64,000 nucleotides of DNA, taken from contig NC_091666.1 of assembly GCF_042453785.1 (NCBI RefSeq), positions 28,168,501 through 28,232,500 of the forward strand. The letters run 5' to 3'. Source of the DNA: Malus domestica. Its lineage: Eukaryota > Streptophyta > Magnoliopsida > Rosales > Rosaceae. Under the pieces are notes generated by a model. It was not told the DNA's origin. It did not search any database and worked only from the letters and a program-made list of their open reading frames with translations. Positions 21,200 to 32,762 of this stretch are shown one piece after another. Both the position numbers and the translations under genes were made by a program. How positions within the stretch are numbered: the first letter of the stretch is position 1; every line of letters starts with the position of its first letter.

Positions 21200-21300
21200 A
21201 AACTCTACAACGCTTGCGGGAGGAGATGACGACGGAGGCGCCTTCAAGAGCCGATGCCTTGAGTGGAAGCCGTCACAATTGCTACCTTGTCGTCAAAGGG
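21200..21300 (-). pseudogene. Short-chain dehydrogenase/reductase fragment (SDRA/IBR1-like N-terminus)
   Basis: The minus strand reads FDDKVAIVTASTQGIG, the glycine-rich NAD(P)-binding start of SDR enzymes, followed directly by LEGASV and VISSRKR in another frame. In the peroxisomal SDRA/IBR1 family these parts are separated by about nine residues (FGI.ER.G), so a small deletion joined them. The upstream frame to 21624 is long but shows no recognisable signal. It is a small remnant. Confidence 0.65.
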
Positions 21301-21654
21301 TAATAGGCAAACAATAAAATACAAATTCAACCAATCGGGAAAAAGAAAACAGAAAAGGAAAACCTTACACCCGATGCTATAATCTGGAGGTGGAGCATGG
21401 AGCTGCAAGCTGAGAAAGGGTAGACTGAGAATGGCGAGAGAGAATCGGCGAGGGATTTGAGGGAAATTACAGAGTGAGAAAAGGGAGGGATGGGGGATTC
21501 GATGGATGGTTACACAGAGAGACTCGGGAGAGAAAAAGAGGGAATGAAAAGGGGATGGAAACGGACGGAAAAGGCGATGGCAATTTTGTAAATAACTCAA
21601 AATCCATCCCAAGTCACTGTTCATATGAATAGTGCAATTTCCCCTCCTACTTTA

Positions 21655-21850
21655 GACTAAAGTAATGATTTCCAATTTCTACTCGTACCAGCACTGAGGT
21701 AGATGTTTCAGGATTGTCGATACCCTGTTGTATGCAATTTGACATGTCATCAAAATAAAGAACTTACGATTACGAGAGCATGACTCTATGGTGTTTCCAA
21801 CAAGTCCAGTTGATAATGTTCTCACATGATTAACAACGTGCGCATTCTAG
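21655..21850 (-). pseudogene. TELO2: TELO2 fragment, copy C
   Basis: It nearly matches 7670-7845 and the corresponding part of 26840-26950, including TTTCCAATTTCTACTCGTAC and GATGTTTCAGGATTGTCGAT. Only this exon piece is present. It runs directly into the first unit of the tandem array, as it does at 7841. Confidence 0.8.
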
Positions 21851-23101
21851 AATTTATCGTCGGCCAACATGGTCGGTCGAGTATAAATGTTTAGAAGACC
21901 CTAAATTATATGTGCCTAGAGCTAGATAGACCCCTATTCGAAATGGACACAAGTACAAATGTTTGAGGGCGTAGGGTGAGAGAATGACTTACATAATTTA
22001 GGGACACTGTTACGTTTCATGCCAATAATACAACATCGATATGTGTAAGTTTTTCTCTACAAAACAATGTATCACTGCAATAAAATGTCACAATAATAAT
22101 ATACTTGTGTCATGTAAATTACTTTCGTGTATCATCAAGAGTACACTAAACGGTGACACTACCAATTATTATTTTAAAGACACAGTAGAGTAGGATTAGG
22201 ACAAAAACTCAGTAATTGCTTAGTGTTGTCGTTAAATCTTGACCGTTCGATCGATCTAAGGGCTGTAATCAAAATCCGTGAGATAGACGGACGCATTCTA
22301 GAATTTATCGTCGGTCGAGTATAAATGTTTAGAATACCCTAAATTATATGTGCCTAGAGCTAGATAGACCCTTATTCGGAATGGACACAAGTACAAATGT
22401 TTGAGGGCGTAGGGTGAGAGATTGACTTACACAAAACAATGTATCACTGCAATAAAACGTCACAATAATAATATACTTGTATCATGTAAATTACTTTCGT
22501 GTATCATCAAGAGTACACTAAACGGTGACACTACCAATTATTATTTTAAAGACACAGTAGAGTAGGATTAGGACAAAAACTCAGTAATTGCTTAGTGTTG
22601 TCGTTAAATCTTGACCGTTCGATCGATCTAAGGGCTGTAATCAAAATCTGTGAGATAGACGGACGCATTCTAGAATTTATCGTCGGTCGAGTATAAATGT
22701 TTAGAATACCCTAAATTATATGTGCCTAGAGCTAGATAGACCCTTATTCGGAATGGACACAAGTACAAATGTTTGAGGGCGTAGGGTGAGAGATTGACTT
22801 ACATAATTTAGGGACACTATTAAGTTTCATGCCAATAATACAACATCGATATGTGTAAGTTTTTCTCTACAAAACAATGTATCACTGCAATAAAACGTCA
22901 TAATAATAATATACTTGTATCATGTAAATTACTTTCGTGTATCATCAAGAGTACACTAAACGGTGACACTACCATTTATTATTTTAAAGACACAGTAGAG
23001 TAGGATTAGGACAAAAACTCAGTAATTGTTTAGTGTTGTCGTTAAATCTTGACCGTTCGATCGATCTAAGGGCTGTAATCAAAATCCGTGAGATAGACGG
23101 A
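21841..23101. repeat. Three-copy tandem array (451, 372 and 438 bp) upstream of the 23293 gene
   Basis: Units start at 21841, 22292 and 22664 with CGCATTCTAGAATTTATCG and end with GTGAGATAGACGGA. The middle unit lacks about 66 bp (the AATTTAGGGACACT...TATGTGTAAG segment). Copies 2 and 3 are more alike than either is to copy 1. The array ends at 23101, 44 bp before the TATA box of the next gene, so the repeated unit is its upstream region. Confidence 0.9.
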
Positions 23102-23144
23102 CGCAATCTCCTACCAGGACTATGAGTACTTGGCTTCGACATCC

Positions 23145-23152
23145 TATATATA
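23145..23152 (+). promoter_or_regulatory. TATA box of the 23293 gene
   Basis: TATATATA, 148 bp upstream of the chosen ATG. It rules out the upstream ATG at 23122, which would lie before transcription starts. Confidence 0.6.
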
Positions 23153-23292
23153 CAACGAGACACGCCATTTACATGCATACATACGTCATCGACGTTCAAG
23201 TTTCAAACCCTAACGTTGGCTCTTTCCGTCTTTTCTCGTCGCCTGTTTTTGTTCCTTCCAGAAAGTGGAATCTGAAGAATCCGACGGTAACG

Positions 23293-23895
23293 ATGTCGAT
23301 GATAGATAACGTGTTAAGGATGATAGATAACTTCGAGGACTGGTTTATAACCAAACGCCAAGAGCTTCAGAAATCTGCGAGAGTCGCTATGGAAGCTTTG
23401 CTCTGGGAACCCAGAAGTTTCCGGAACGTTTTGAATTTGGCAATCAAATTGACCAAGGCAATCGTATTGGTGCCCCTTTGTGTGCTGGCCTTGTATACTG
23501 TGCTCCTGATTAGGGTGGGAATCGCTTGTTTGATCTGCGTCCCAATACTTTTCATTATTTTCATCGTCCTTGTCGGTGTCCGTAAGTTACTGACCATAGA
23601 CTTCGACTTGCAAATTATGTAACCATGATTTCTAGTTGTTTGTTCGTTGCTCACCAACTGTCTGTTTAAATGACTGAATGAGTTTTTTTGTTTCGTTTCT
23701 TTTCTTGCAGGTTACGGTCGGGCACACTATCTGTTCTTCACAAGACGAAACCGCGCGGGGATGTCGTATGCCGACTTCATTGACAAGTTCGGCGCGTGGT
23801 TGACAAACAATCCTATTCCACCTTTCGAATCATTTGGTGAATCCGGTCGACATTGGGCACAGTACATGTGGGGCTTCAAATTGGAAGAAGATTGA
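23293..23895 (+). CDS. Small two-exon membrane protein, unrecognised
   Basis: Exon 1 is 23293-23581 and exon 2 is 23711-23895. The donor (C|GTAAGT) and acceptor (TTTCTTGCAG) are canonical and join in frame to give 157 residues. The start MSMIDNVLRMIDNFEDWF is chosen because a TATA box lies upstream. An in-frame ATG at 23173 would add 40 residues if transcription starts early enough. Two hydrophobic segments, about residues 48-68 (LTKAIVLVPLCVLALYTVLL) and 70-92 (VGIACLICVPILFIIFIVLV), suggest a hairpin membrane anchor. The C-terminal part is soluble with aromatic residues (AHYLFFTRR, HWAQYMWGFKLEED). I do not recognise the family. The frame is intact. Confidence 0.7.
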
Positions 23896-26461
23896 GGAAG
23901 ATTTCAGAGTTACCATGGAATGTATGTAGAGATTATTAGATTGGATGACCATAAAATTAAAATTGCTGCTTCTGTTTATTTTTCTCTCTCTGTTAATTTA
24001 ATTTTTCTTTCTAAATAACTACGCCATTTATCGGAGGGCGTATTGAACGACATAGCATCCGTAAGAACGACTTGTGACATTACGATACAAAAAAAGAAAG
24101 AAAAAAAAAGCAGTTTGTGACAAAATAGCTAGGATTATGGTTAAAGTATAGCATCTATATCTATATGTTATTCTTCATCACTTGGAAGCAACTATTTTCA
24201 ATTAATTACAGGAGCACGACAGTGACTGAAACTTTAACATAGATAATCAAACTATTAGAGTCTAAGAAAATTTATTTGGCAAGGAATTAGGATTGTGTGG
24301 GTTAAAAGAGAGGCAATACCCTCACTTTTTGTTAGAAACAGACTCTATGTATGTTGTTCATCTCCTATCAACTCTTCTGTGAAATTCCCCTTGTTTCTCA
24401 AAGTTGTTTAGGGCAAATTGGTTATGATATAGTGCTCGCTTAAGATTGCATTTTTTTGCATAAATGTAAGGAGTGGAATTGTTTGGCCAATGATTTTGCT
24501 AATTATGGTTAGTCAATTTGGCTAAACTGTCTTAGGAAACGATTTTCACTCTTTTTCATTCTTTTGCGCTTTTTTATTTATTTTTCTAGCGGTTTGATTG
24601 AATAAAGTAAAAAAAAAGTCATAAACAAAGAGATAGGCAAGGAAAAGAAAGGGGAGTGTCAAAATCATTTTTCGACTGGTAAATTCAACACATTTTCAAC
24701 TAATACTCCTTTTATAAAAAATAAAAAATAAAAAATTTCATTTTTTTTGTCAGAATATTTTTTTATTATTTATTTTTATAGTCAAAATTTAATATTTCAC
24801 GTCTTCATGGACTCTCATTTTTCTTAATTATTTAACTCACTAATGATATTGCTCTATTAAAAAAATGTTAGTTTTTTTGTTGCAATTAATATTTCTTATT
24901 TGAACGGACAAAGATGGCCTTCAATTTTAAGGAGGACTTGACTTGCATGGAACAAATGCACCGTCACATGGTGCCATGTGCCAATAAAATAATACAATGA
25001 CATATGTTAGTTTTTTTCACATATCCTTGTGTTTATTGACACAGGACGCCACAGTGGCACTGAAGCCATGCAATACAAGTTGTTCTCACTTAATTAGCAT
25101 TTACAATTGAACCTCTATCAATTTAGCTAATATTAAATAATCGATAAGATAATTCCAATTTAATTTTAAGGTTAGGGGTGATTTTCTTTCCGATCGGATC
25201 TGAAACAAATAACCCAATGCCAATCCGAAAAAGTTTTGGAACAAATATTAGTTCCAAATTAGGAATATTGTATTTTCGGAATTTATCGAAATTTCGGAAT
25301 TGATTTTATCTCAAAATTTTTGGAATATAATTCGAATTTCCTACATTTTGTAAGAGTTTGAAATTTTTTAAAATTTTATGTATCTGCTGTTCAATATTTT
25401 TTATGATTTCTTTTTTGGTTAAATATAAATATAAATAGGTCAATCATGTATTGTGATACTTAAATGCATTTAAAATAAACAAAAATTGCAGAATTTACCA
25501 CTACAGCTGGCACCCACTTCAACTAGCACCATCTTTCTCGTATTTTTTATATTTTGGAATAGGTTAATACGGATCAAACACTGCAACGCGGTGTCTGTTT
25601 CCTAATTATGTTTTTTATATTTGGATTCAGACGTTGTGTTGCAGTGTCCGTTTCACAGTTTTGTTTTTTTCCATCAATCACATGCCTCATACGTGCCCGT
25701 TTTTACTTTAGATTCAGACACTGTAATGCAATGTCTATTTCCAGGTATTGTTTTTATTTGTTTATTCAGACACTACGTTGAAGTGTTCATTTCCTGGTTC
25801 TATTTTTTTTCATCACTCACATGCCTTCTATGCTTAACACCTCACGTGACTTCTGATTTCTACATTTGGATTTAGACACTGCAATGCAATGTCTATTTCC
25901 TGTTCTGTTTTTTACATTTGGATTCAGACACTGCAACGCAATGTCCGTTTCCTGTTCTCTTTTTTTACATTTGGATTCAGACACTGCACCGTAGTGTCCG
26001 TTTCCTAGTTTTCAATTGTTGATCATAGAAGTTTGTGTTTTCTCATTTGAATTGCTCACCACAATGTCCCTTTTTTTATTTCGCATTGTAGACATGTAAA
26101 TGGTGGTGGGAAAAACGCGAACGTATAAGGAAACAATTTCGTGAAATGGGAGAAATAAAATCCAAACAATTTCAATTGCTTAATTGGCAATCGAAATTGT
26201 CAAGCTCCAAGAAATTGCGAAACTGTTTCCTCTCTGGTACATCAACTCGACTACAAAAAAATAGCTTTTAATCCTACTCAAGTTTCATCATTGGTATCTA
26301 AATGTTTTCCTGATTTAATGAATTCTTTCTTCAAACCTTGACTTTTTAATATCATCACTCCATTGTGCTTTACAGATGTAAAGGCCTTAAGAAGTTACAG
26401 AATTTCACAACCTTTCACAAATGAGAAAGCACCTGTCTTTGATCTCCACAAATGAGAAAGC
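23896..26461. other. Gene-free AT-rich region with one minisatellite
   Basis: No coding sequence recognised. Low-complexity A/T runs lie at 24610-24890. The only structured part is the repeat at 25555-26030, listed separately. Confidence 0.6.
25555..26030. repeat. Minisatellite with GATTCAGACACTGCAACGCA core
   Basis: Six to seven imperfect units of about 55-120 bp share TTTGGATTCAGACACTGCAA..CAATGTC..TTTCCTG.T. Position and spacing vary, so this is an old array. Confidence 0.75.
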
Positions 26462-27488
26462 CCCCGCCTAGCCGTCTAGGCACTAGGTCCCTACTCGCCG
26501 CCTGACTAGTGCCTAACATTTTTTAGAACCTATAATTATTGTAAGAACATTTGACAAAATTTTAAAACCAATGAACATATATGGTTTACTTACCCCATCA
26601 GCATCATCAGAATTCCGAAGTGCAGCAACTACGTCGACCAATTGTGAAAATTACACAAGCGGGATGAATATTATCCTTGGCTCCTGAAAATTACACAAAT
26701 CATATGGCCGTAAAGATGACTCACTTGAAACATCAGACTCTCATTTCATTAGCATCGTCATTTTCATTGTCGTCCAAGACCGACTCGTAGTTTAGTGCAA
26801 CTGGATCAACCAACTTAGATTCATATGATTTCCAATTTCTACTCGTACCATTACTTGCTAACCATCACTAGATTTATGGGGTTAAGCCCTTTTTCAGCAC
26901 TGAGGTAGATGTTTCAGGATTGTCGATACCCTGTTGTATGCAATTTGAGGTGCCCGGAGTTCTTTTTTCAAGGGTATGACAACCCAAACTCCCAGTCGAT
27001 AGTGTCCCCAGTGCAGCTATCATCAAGGTATAGAGGATTGTTGGGGTCTATCACCTTGGAGAACACAAGCAATACTGATGGCCATTTTCCGAATTAAATG
27101 ATTAGGGCTTTCTAGCTTACCTACCAGCAAAGACAAGATATAACAGGATGATAATGACCACTGGCGTTGGAGGAGAGAATACTGATAGAGACACGGAGAA
27201 GTATTTACAGTTCACTCCTTTGAGAATTGAGTGCATCACATCCTTGGTCTCGTTTAATTCTTTTTTAGACATGTTTTCCATGGAAAGGCCTATAGTTGCA
27301 GATGCATCTAATATTGCAAGATTAAGGGACAAAAAATTCCAAGAGAAGTATAATAAAACGAACTTCTCTCGACTGCAATGGGATTTTCTATAGGAAAGTT
27401 TCAGGCATTTCATATTAATGTTAGGCTTGTAGCTTCTACAGGGTTTCCCATTGTAAAGTCCTGACATGAAAAATCATCAGGATTCATC

Positions 27489-27536
27489 GCAGACCCTGCG
27501 TAAAACGGGAGCCTTGTGCACTGGGTACGACCTTTC
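27489..27536 (+). mobile_element. SINE 3'-end fragment
   Basis: AGACCCTGCGTAAAACGGGA...GTACGACCTTT matches the 3' end of the SINE at 53056-53216 almost exactly. It lies between two TELO2 exons of copy B. Confidence 0.75.
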
Positions 27537-28711
27537 TATTCATCGCAGACTATACCAGATGCTGGATAAAGACATGAAGGATACAAATTTTCTGTTCCAT
27601 AGGGGCCAGTTGCCCAAACTCTTTCTTAGACCAAACTGCTACCAGATGCTGCGATGTATCTAAGAAATTTCGGGTATTGTGACCTTAGCGAGTGAACTAC
27701 TATCAGGTGGGCGTTCAAGAATAGTAAACTGAAGGATCCATCGCAGGCAACAAACACGAAATACTTTCCAGAGTAAAAATTTGTCAGAAAACATTGACCT
27801 AATAAAGAGGAAAGCTGAAATTAAACACTTGTATAACACAAAACAATACTGCAAAATGAAACAGTAGTAAAACAATGCATTCTTCCTTGTAACTAATTAA
27901 AGAAAATCAAGATTTCCATAACTGAGCTTCAACCAAGTGAGTTTCATTTGCTCCGAAACCTTACTGACATGAATTTTGTCTACTTCCTATCTGATGATGT
28001 ATAATCAAAAGACGGGACAGTAATCATATGCTTGAATCCAATATTTCAGAAATTACTACCCAAAAAAATGTCAAGGTTGATGGCCAAAAAAAAAAAAAAA
28101 AAACCAAGTATCTATAAAAAATGTAGGCTACTCTATAGATCAACCCTGGAGAGAGGGGGGAGGAGGAAAGAGTTCTTTTCTTTTTTTTTGCATAAATTAT
28201 CAATGTATATTTCAGAATTATGACGACTCTGGGGAAACAAGCTAGCAAGATCTGCGCGCAGGGACAGAACATTCATACGTAAAGGCATGCGAAAAAAGGT
28301 GTCGATATACAAAAACAATGGCATACCAAAACCACCGAAAGAGATGCCAAAGTACCCTCAAGCCAATCTCCAGGAAAATCAACCATCAGTTATGATCTTA
28401 AGATTTCATAAACTCCATCTGATTCAACGCCATTCTCTACCGGCCTGGAGCGTAGGTAATTTGACACATAGTTTTCTTCCCAAAACTCAAAATTTCAAAA
28501 TTTACAGCCAAATAAAAGCCGACATATTTCAAGGGAATTCTACACACATAAATTTTTAAAAACACAATGGCAAGGTAACTAGAGCTAAAAAAAAATACCA
28601 ATTAACGGAAACCGAGCAGATGACGAAAATGCGGCTCCTCCATAGAATGCGTGCCACCACTCTCTCCTCTCATCTGCCGAAGGAGCCTCGGAACTAAGTA
28701 GCTGCACACAC

Positions 28712-29335
28712 TGTTGTGCGGAATCGTCAAATATGAAACCAATAAGCTAATACAGTAAAATATGACAAGACAAATAATCCAAAGAACACAAGGATTTATA
28801 CTGGTTCGGCGTAAGCCTACGTCCAGTTCCGAGATGGCGAGGAAATTCCACTAATATCAAAAGGAGATTACAAATAGAGTTTTAACTCTCAAACCCAAAT
28901 CCCACATACACCCAATAGCTCTCACTAAAACAAAGAACAAATGGAGAAAATGGAAACATATACCAAATTCCTTCTCTCCCAAAAGCCACAACATGTAGCA
29001 CAAATATCTTTGATTGAGTGATCACTAACAAAGGGGGAAGGCAGCAACTCTATTTAAAATGGGAGAGCCGAATGCTCTCTCCTCTGCTCACTGATTAGAG
29101 CTGTCAACAAACAACTCCCTTTTTTCTCCTCTACTGCCGCTCCCACTTCACCAAAGCATAACCAAAAACATATAATAAACAAAAGGAACAAAACCATAAT
29201 TGCCACATATTCTTTGCCTTTGTAAAAGCCACAAATCAAGGGCTAGACATCATAATGATGTCCCCCTTTTCCTTATTCTATTTTATTAGCCGAAAGGTAT
29301 TTTGGCTTGTTGTCCACTTGGTCACAAATCCAACA
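28712..29335 (-). repeat. 3' LTR (minus orientation) of the copia element
   Basis: On the plus strand it begins TGTTGTGCGGAATCG and ends CACAAATCCAACA. It differs from its partner at a few positions only. Confidence 0.92.
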
Positions 29336-30172
29336 ATCTCCACCTTGACCAAGCTGTACCAAAGCCAACGAAAGTGAACATTTCTCTACCGTCTTCTCCA
29401 AATTTGCAAACCATAAGTGCCTTGATTAAAAAACAAAAGTGATTCAAACGAAGAACTGAAATTCTTCAATATCACCGACAAAAGATCAAGCACACCATAC
29501 CAAAGTTGGACACACAACGAACTCCACCTGCTCACAAACACCATGGTCTTAAACTGCACCAATAGACTCATTCACATAGCATGGCACATTCTCCAAGTCA
29601 AAACTGATTACAAATTTGGCAACAAGGTCTCACATACCACATACAAAAATATGCCCTTCGCTCAAGTTTACCATCATCACATGAGCACCAACAGGACAAC
29701 CAAATTTTAAATTCAAATAATCAGCAGGAGATCCAAAACCATACCTCAACTGGAGTCTTCAAGAAAACTAATTGCAGATGATGGAGACCAACAGACCAAA
29801 TAGCAGTGGCAAACAAATCCAACCAAATGTCCATAGACCAAAGTTAGAAAGCATATGACTTGCCTTCTACAAGAGGGTTCCACACAAATGTTCCGCATTA
29901 GGTGTCTCACTATCAAAACCTTGCAGAACTCAACAAATTGGTCCTCACTGAATACAATTTTACCAAAAGGCAAAACCATACCAATATCCAAAACAAACAA
30001 AAAACAATGAAGAGGCAACTGACAAAACACAAGCACAACATAACAAAAGAATCCTTACAAACTCTTAAATCTCCATATGTAGCGAAGAGATTCAAGAGTA
30101 CCCACAACACCAGATTCCTTTTTTTTTTTTTTTTTTTTTTTAATATTTCAGATCTGGTGTAGCCAACTGTCA

Positions 30173-31003
30173 TCATAGAACAAAGTCGAAGTCGTCATCG
30201 ACGACATTCGCACTCGCACCAGCATTATCTTTCAGTTTTGGGCAATCAACTTTCCAATGCCCTTCCTTGCGACAATAGTTGCATGTGTTGTTTCTGGTCT
30301 TAGACTTCGATCTCAAATTTCCTTTATTACTACCTGAACCATATTCCTTATCTCTGCCTCTTGCTATCAAAGCCTCAGAATGAGAATCATTCAAATTTCC
30401 AAATACTTTGTTCTTTAACTCTCTTGAATTCAAAGCGGCTTTTACATTCTCCATACAAATAGAATCTCTCCCATATAACAAAGTTTCAACAAAATTCGCA
30501 TACGAAGGAGGTAAAGAACACAACAAAATCAAAGATTGATCCTCATCATCAATTTTATTATCCATACTTTTCAAATCCATAATAACCTTATTAAACTCAT
30601 CAAGATGGTTTTGAATAGGTGTACCTTCAGTCATACGGAGAGTGTACAAACGTTGCTTCAAATACAAACGATTGGTGAGGGATTTGGTCATGTATATACT
30701 CTCCAACTTAAGCCACAAACCAGCTGCAGTAGTTTCATTTTCCATCTCACGAAGAACTTCATCAGATAGTGATAACATAATTGCACTATGTGCTCGATTC
30801 AAAGCGTCTTCTTTTTCTTCAGCAGACCAATCTTGTGGCAAGGCTTCCACACCCTGTAGCGCCTTAAGCAACCCTTGTTGAACTAGCACAGCTCGCATCT
30901 TAACCCGCCACAGGCTAAAATCATTCCTCCCATTGAATTTTTCAATATCATATTTCACCGACATATTCGAAGGTTTCATAGACATATTAGTACAAAGCCC
31001 CAA
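30173..31003 (-). CDS. gag: gag of the copia element
   Basis: An open frame of 276 residues. The N-terminal part has FNGRNDFSLWRVKMRAVL and LWLKLESIYMTKSLTNRLYL, the Ty1-copia gag (UBN2-type) fold. A single CCHC zinc knuckle, CNYCRKEGHWKVDC, lies near residues 242-255, followed by an acidic tail DDDFDFVL. It forms the particle and binds element RNA. The frame looks whole and stops before any protease. Confidence 0.9.
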   Translation of the reverse strand: MGLCTNMSMKPSNMSVKYDIEKFNGRNDFSLWRVKMRAVLVQQGLLKALQGVEALPQDWSAEEKEDALNRAHSAIMLSLSDEVLREMENETTAAGLWLKLESIYMTKSLTNRLYLKQRLYTLRMTEGTPIQNHLDEFNKVIMDLKSMDNKIDDEDQSLILLCSLPPSYANFVETLLYGRDSICMENVKAALNSRELKNKVFGNLNDSHSEALIARGRDKEYGSGSNKGNLRSKSKTRNNTCNYCRKEGHWKVDCPKLKDNAGASANVVDDDFDFVL

Positions 31004-31030
31004 GTCGAAACTCAGAGCTCTGATACCACT

Positions 31031-31654
31031 TGTTGTGCGGAAGCGTCAAATATGAAACCAATAAGCTAATACAGTAAAATATGACAAGACAAATAATCCA
31101 AAGAACACAAGGATTTATACTGGTTCGGCGTAAGCCTACGTCCAGTTCCGAGACGGCGAGGAAATTCCACTAATATCAAAAGGAGATTACAAATAGAGTT
31201 TTAACTCTCAAACCCAAATCCCACATACACCCAATAGCTCTCACTAAAACAAAGAACAAATGGAGAAAATGGAAACATATACCAAATTCCTTCTCTCCCA
31301 AAAGCCACAACATGTAGCACAAATATCTTTGATTGAGTGATCACTAACAAAGGGGGAAGGCAGCAACTCTATTTAAAATGGAAGAGCCGAATGCTCTCTC
31401 CTCTGCTCACTGATTAGAGCTGTCAACAAACAACTCCCTTTTTTCTCCTCTACTGCCGCTCCCACTTCACCAAAGCATAACCAAAAACATATAATAAACA
31501 AAAGGAACAAAACCATAATCGCCACATATTCTTTGCCTTTGTAAAAGCCACAAATCAAGGGCTAGACATCGTAATGATGTCCTCCTTTTCCTTATTCTAT
31601 TTTATTAGCCGAAAGGTATTTTGGCTTGTTGTCCACTTGGTCACAAATCCAACA
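31031..31654 (-). repeat. 5' LTR (minus orientation) of the copia element
   Basis: 624 bp, the same length as its partner. It starts TGTTGTGCGGAAGCG on the plus strand. The TELO2 intron resumes directly after the CACAC repeat. Confidence 0.92.
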
Positions 31655-32295
31655 CACACAGCACAACAACAGAAGCTCAGAACTCAAGAAAAATCGCAGC
31701 AACAAATAAATTTCGATAAAATTCACAAATTTGCCAAATTTATTAGCTCACCTGCTCTCTGTATTGCTCGTCAATAGCACTTGAAGTTCCAAATTTCACA
31801 TCATTCACCTTCCAAAAAATCATTCTTTCACTTACAATCAAACGACACAAAAAGTGAAAAAAGTTCAATCTTTTGGTTTTGGAAATTTCTCGGAAACCAA
31901 ACAGGCGTTTCAGGAACTCGGGTAGAAGTTGGAAAGTTACCTGAGAGAAGAGAGGCGTCGAGAGGGAAGAGAAGAACAAGCGCGCAGATGACTTGGTATA
32001 CGTGCTTCGCCTTCTTCACGGCTGCGATCTCTTCTCTTCCACTTCGCTTCATGTTTTGGAGCCTTCTCCTCCACGTTTGTTTGTTTCTCTCTGCATCAAT
32101 CTGAAGCTTCTTGCAGCCGATTTTTTGTTCACCGATACGTAGTGAGTCTATTTTTTCGGCGGAAAAATAATCAGTTTCGGGAAGAGACCGTTTCGAGACT
32201 TCACGGCTGCGTTTGATTTCCAAAAATACACAAATTTTTTAGTTTTTATTATGTTAATTTTAATTTAAACTTTTTTTCCTATACCATTTGCAATT

Positions 32296-32762
32296 GAGTA
32301 AATTGTACAAATGGTCCCTCAACTTTAATCAAATTGGAGCAATGGTCCCTCAACTAAAAATCCATTACCATTGGTCCCTCAACTTATCAAAATGTGTAGC
32401 TATAGTCCTTTTCATCAATTTTGTCAAAATTTTGTCAAAATAAGCTATGTTGGAATGACCATTTATATAATTAGGGTCCCTCAACTCATCAAAGTGTATA
32501 ATTATGGTTCTTTTCGTCAACTATGTCAAAAAATTTGTCAAAACGAGTTATATTGTAAGGACCATTGCTACAATTGGATTAAAGTTAAAGGACCATTTCT
32601 CCACTTGAATTAAAGTTCAGGGACCAATGGTAATGGATTTTTAGTTAAGGGACCATAGCTGCACGTTTTGATAAGTTGAGGGACTAAAGGTAATGGATTT
32701 TTAGTTGAGGGACCATTGCTCCAATTGAGTTAAAGTTAAGGGACCATAGCTACAATTTACTC
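32296..32762. mobile_element. Mutator-like MITE, 467 bp, TSD TTTGCAATT
   Basis: Inverted ends of about 70 bp start GAGTAAATTGTA and contain ATGGTCCCTCAACTTT. They are flanked by an exact 9-bp repeat TTTGCAATT (32287-32295 and 32763-32771). The interior is built from repeated GGTCCCTCAACT motifs in both directions. The terminal GAGTAAAYTGT is shared with the palindromic elements at 42094 and 56016. Confidence 0.9.

Larger units (their letters stand above)
28712..31654 (-). mobile_element. Ty1-copia LTR retrotransposon, gag-only, 2.9 kb, TSD CACAC
   Basis: Two LTRs of 624 bp each (28712-29335 and 31031-31654), nearly identical, flanked by the exact 5-bp repeat CACAC (28707-28711 and 31655-31659). 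On the minus strand a primer site TGGTATCAGAGCTC follows the 5' LTR and the purine tract AAGGTGGAGAT precedes the 3' LTR, both typical of copia. The only large ORF is gag. No pol sequence was recognised, so this is a gag-only non-autonomous form (the TR-GAG type). It lies in a TELO2 intron immediately before the acceptor. Near-identical LTRs indicate recent insertion. Confidence 0.93.
26462..32052 (-). pseudogene. TELO2: TELO2/TEL2 pseudogene, copy B, N-terminal and central part
   Basis: Minus-strand exons in order: 32052-31941 (MKRSGREEIAAVKKAKHV, LLFPLDASLLS, donor GTAACT); about 31785-31752 (AIDEQYREQ, donor GTGAGC); 28701-28599 (LLSSEAPSADERREWWHAFY then GGAAFSSSARFPL); 27798-27540 (DKFLLWKVFRVCCLRWILQF, HLVAVWSKKEFGQLAPMEQK); about 27310-27195 (MENMSKKELNETKDVMHSIL); 27110-26945 (LESPNHLIRKMA, VIDPNNPLYLDDSCTG); then pieces shared with copy A down to 26590. 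Exons between SARFPL and DKFLLWK are missing, a SINE tail sits at 27489-27536, and frames shift within exons. The C-terminal half is absent here and found at 5.2-7.8 kb. A copia element occupies intron 2. Confidence 0.85.

Noticed and set aside
21300-21624. Upstream part of the SDR frame as a transit peptide
   Set aside because: Low-complexity Phe/Leu/Ser-rich sequence without a supported start; the SDR piece is a remnant.
23122-23292. Upstream ATG at 23122 for the small membrane gene
   Set aside because: It precedes the TATA box at 23145-23152. The ATG at 23173 remains possible but is close to the expected start of transcription.
27148-27393. Plus-strand 81-residue frame
   Set aside because: It overlaps a TELO2 exon read on the other strand, which gives a clear family match.
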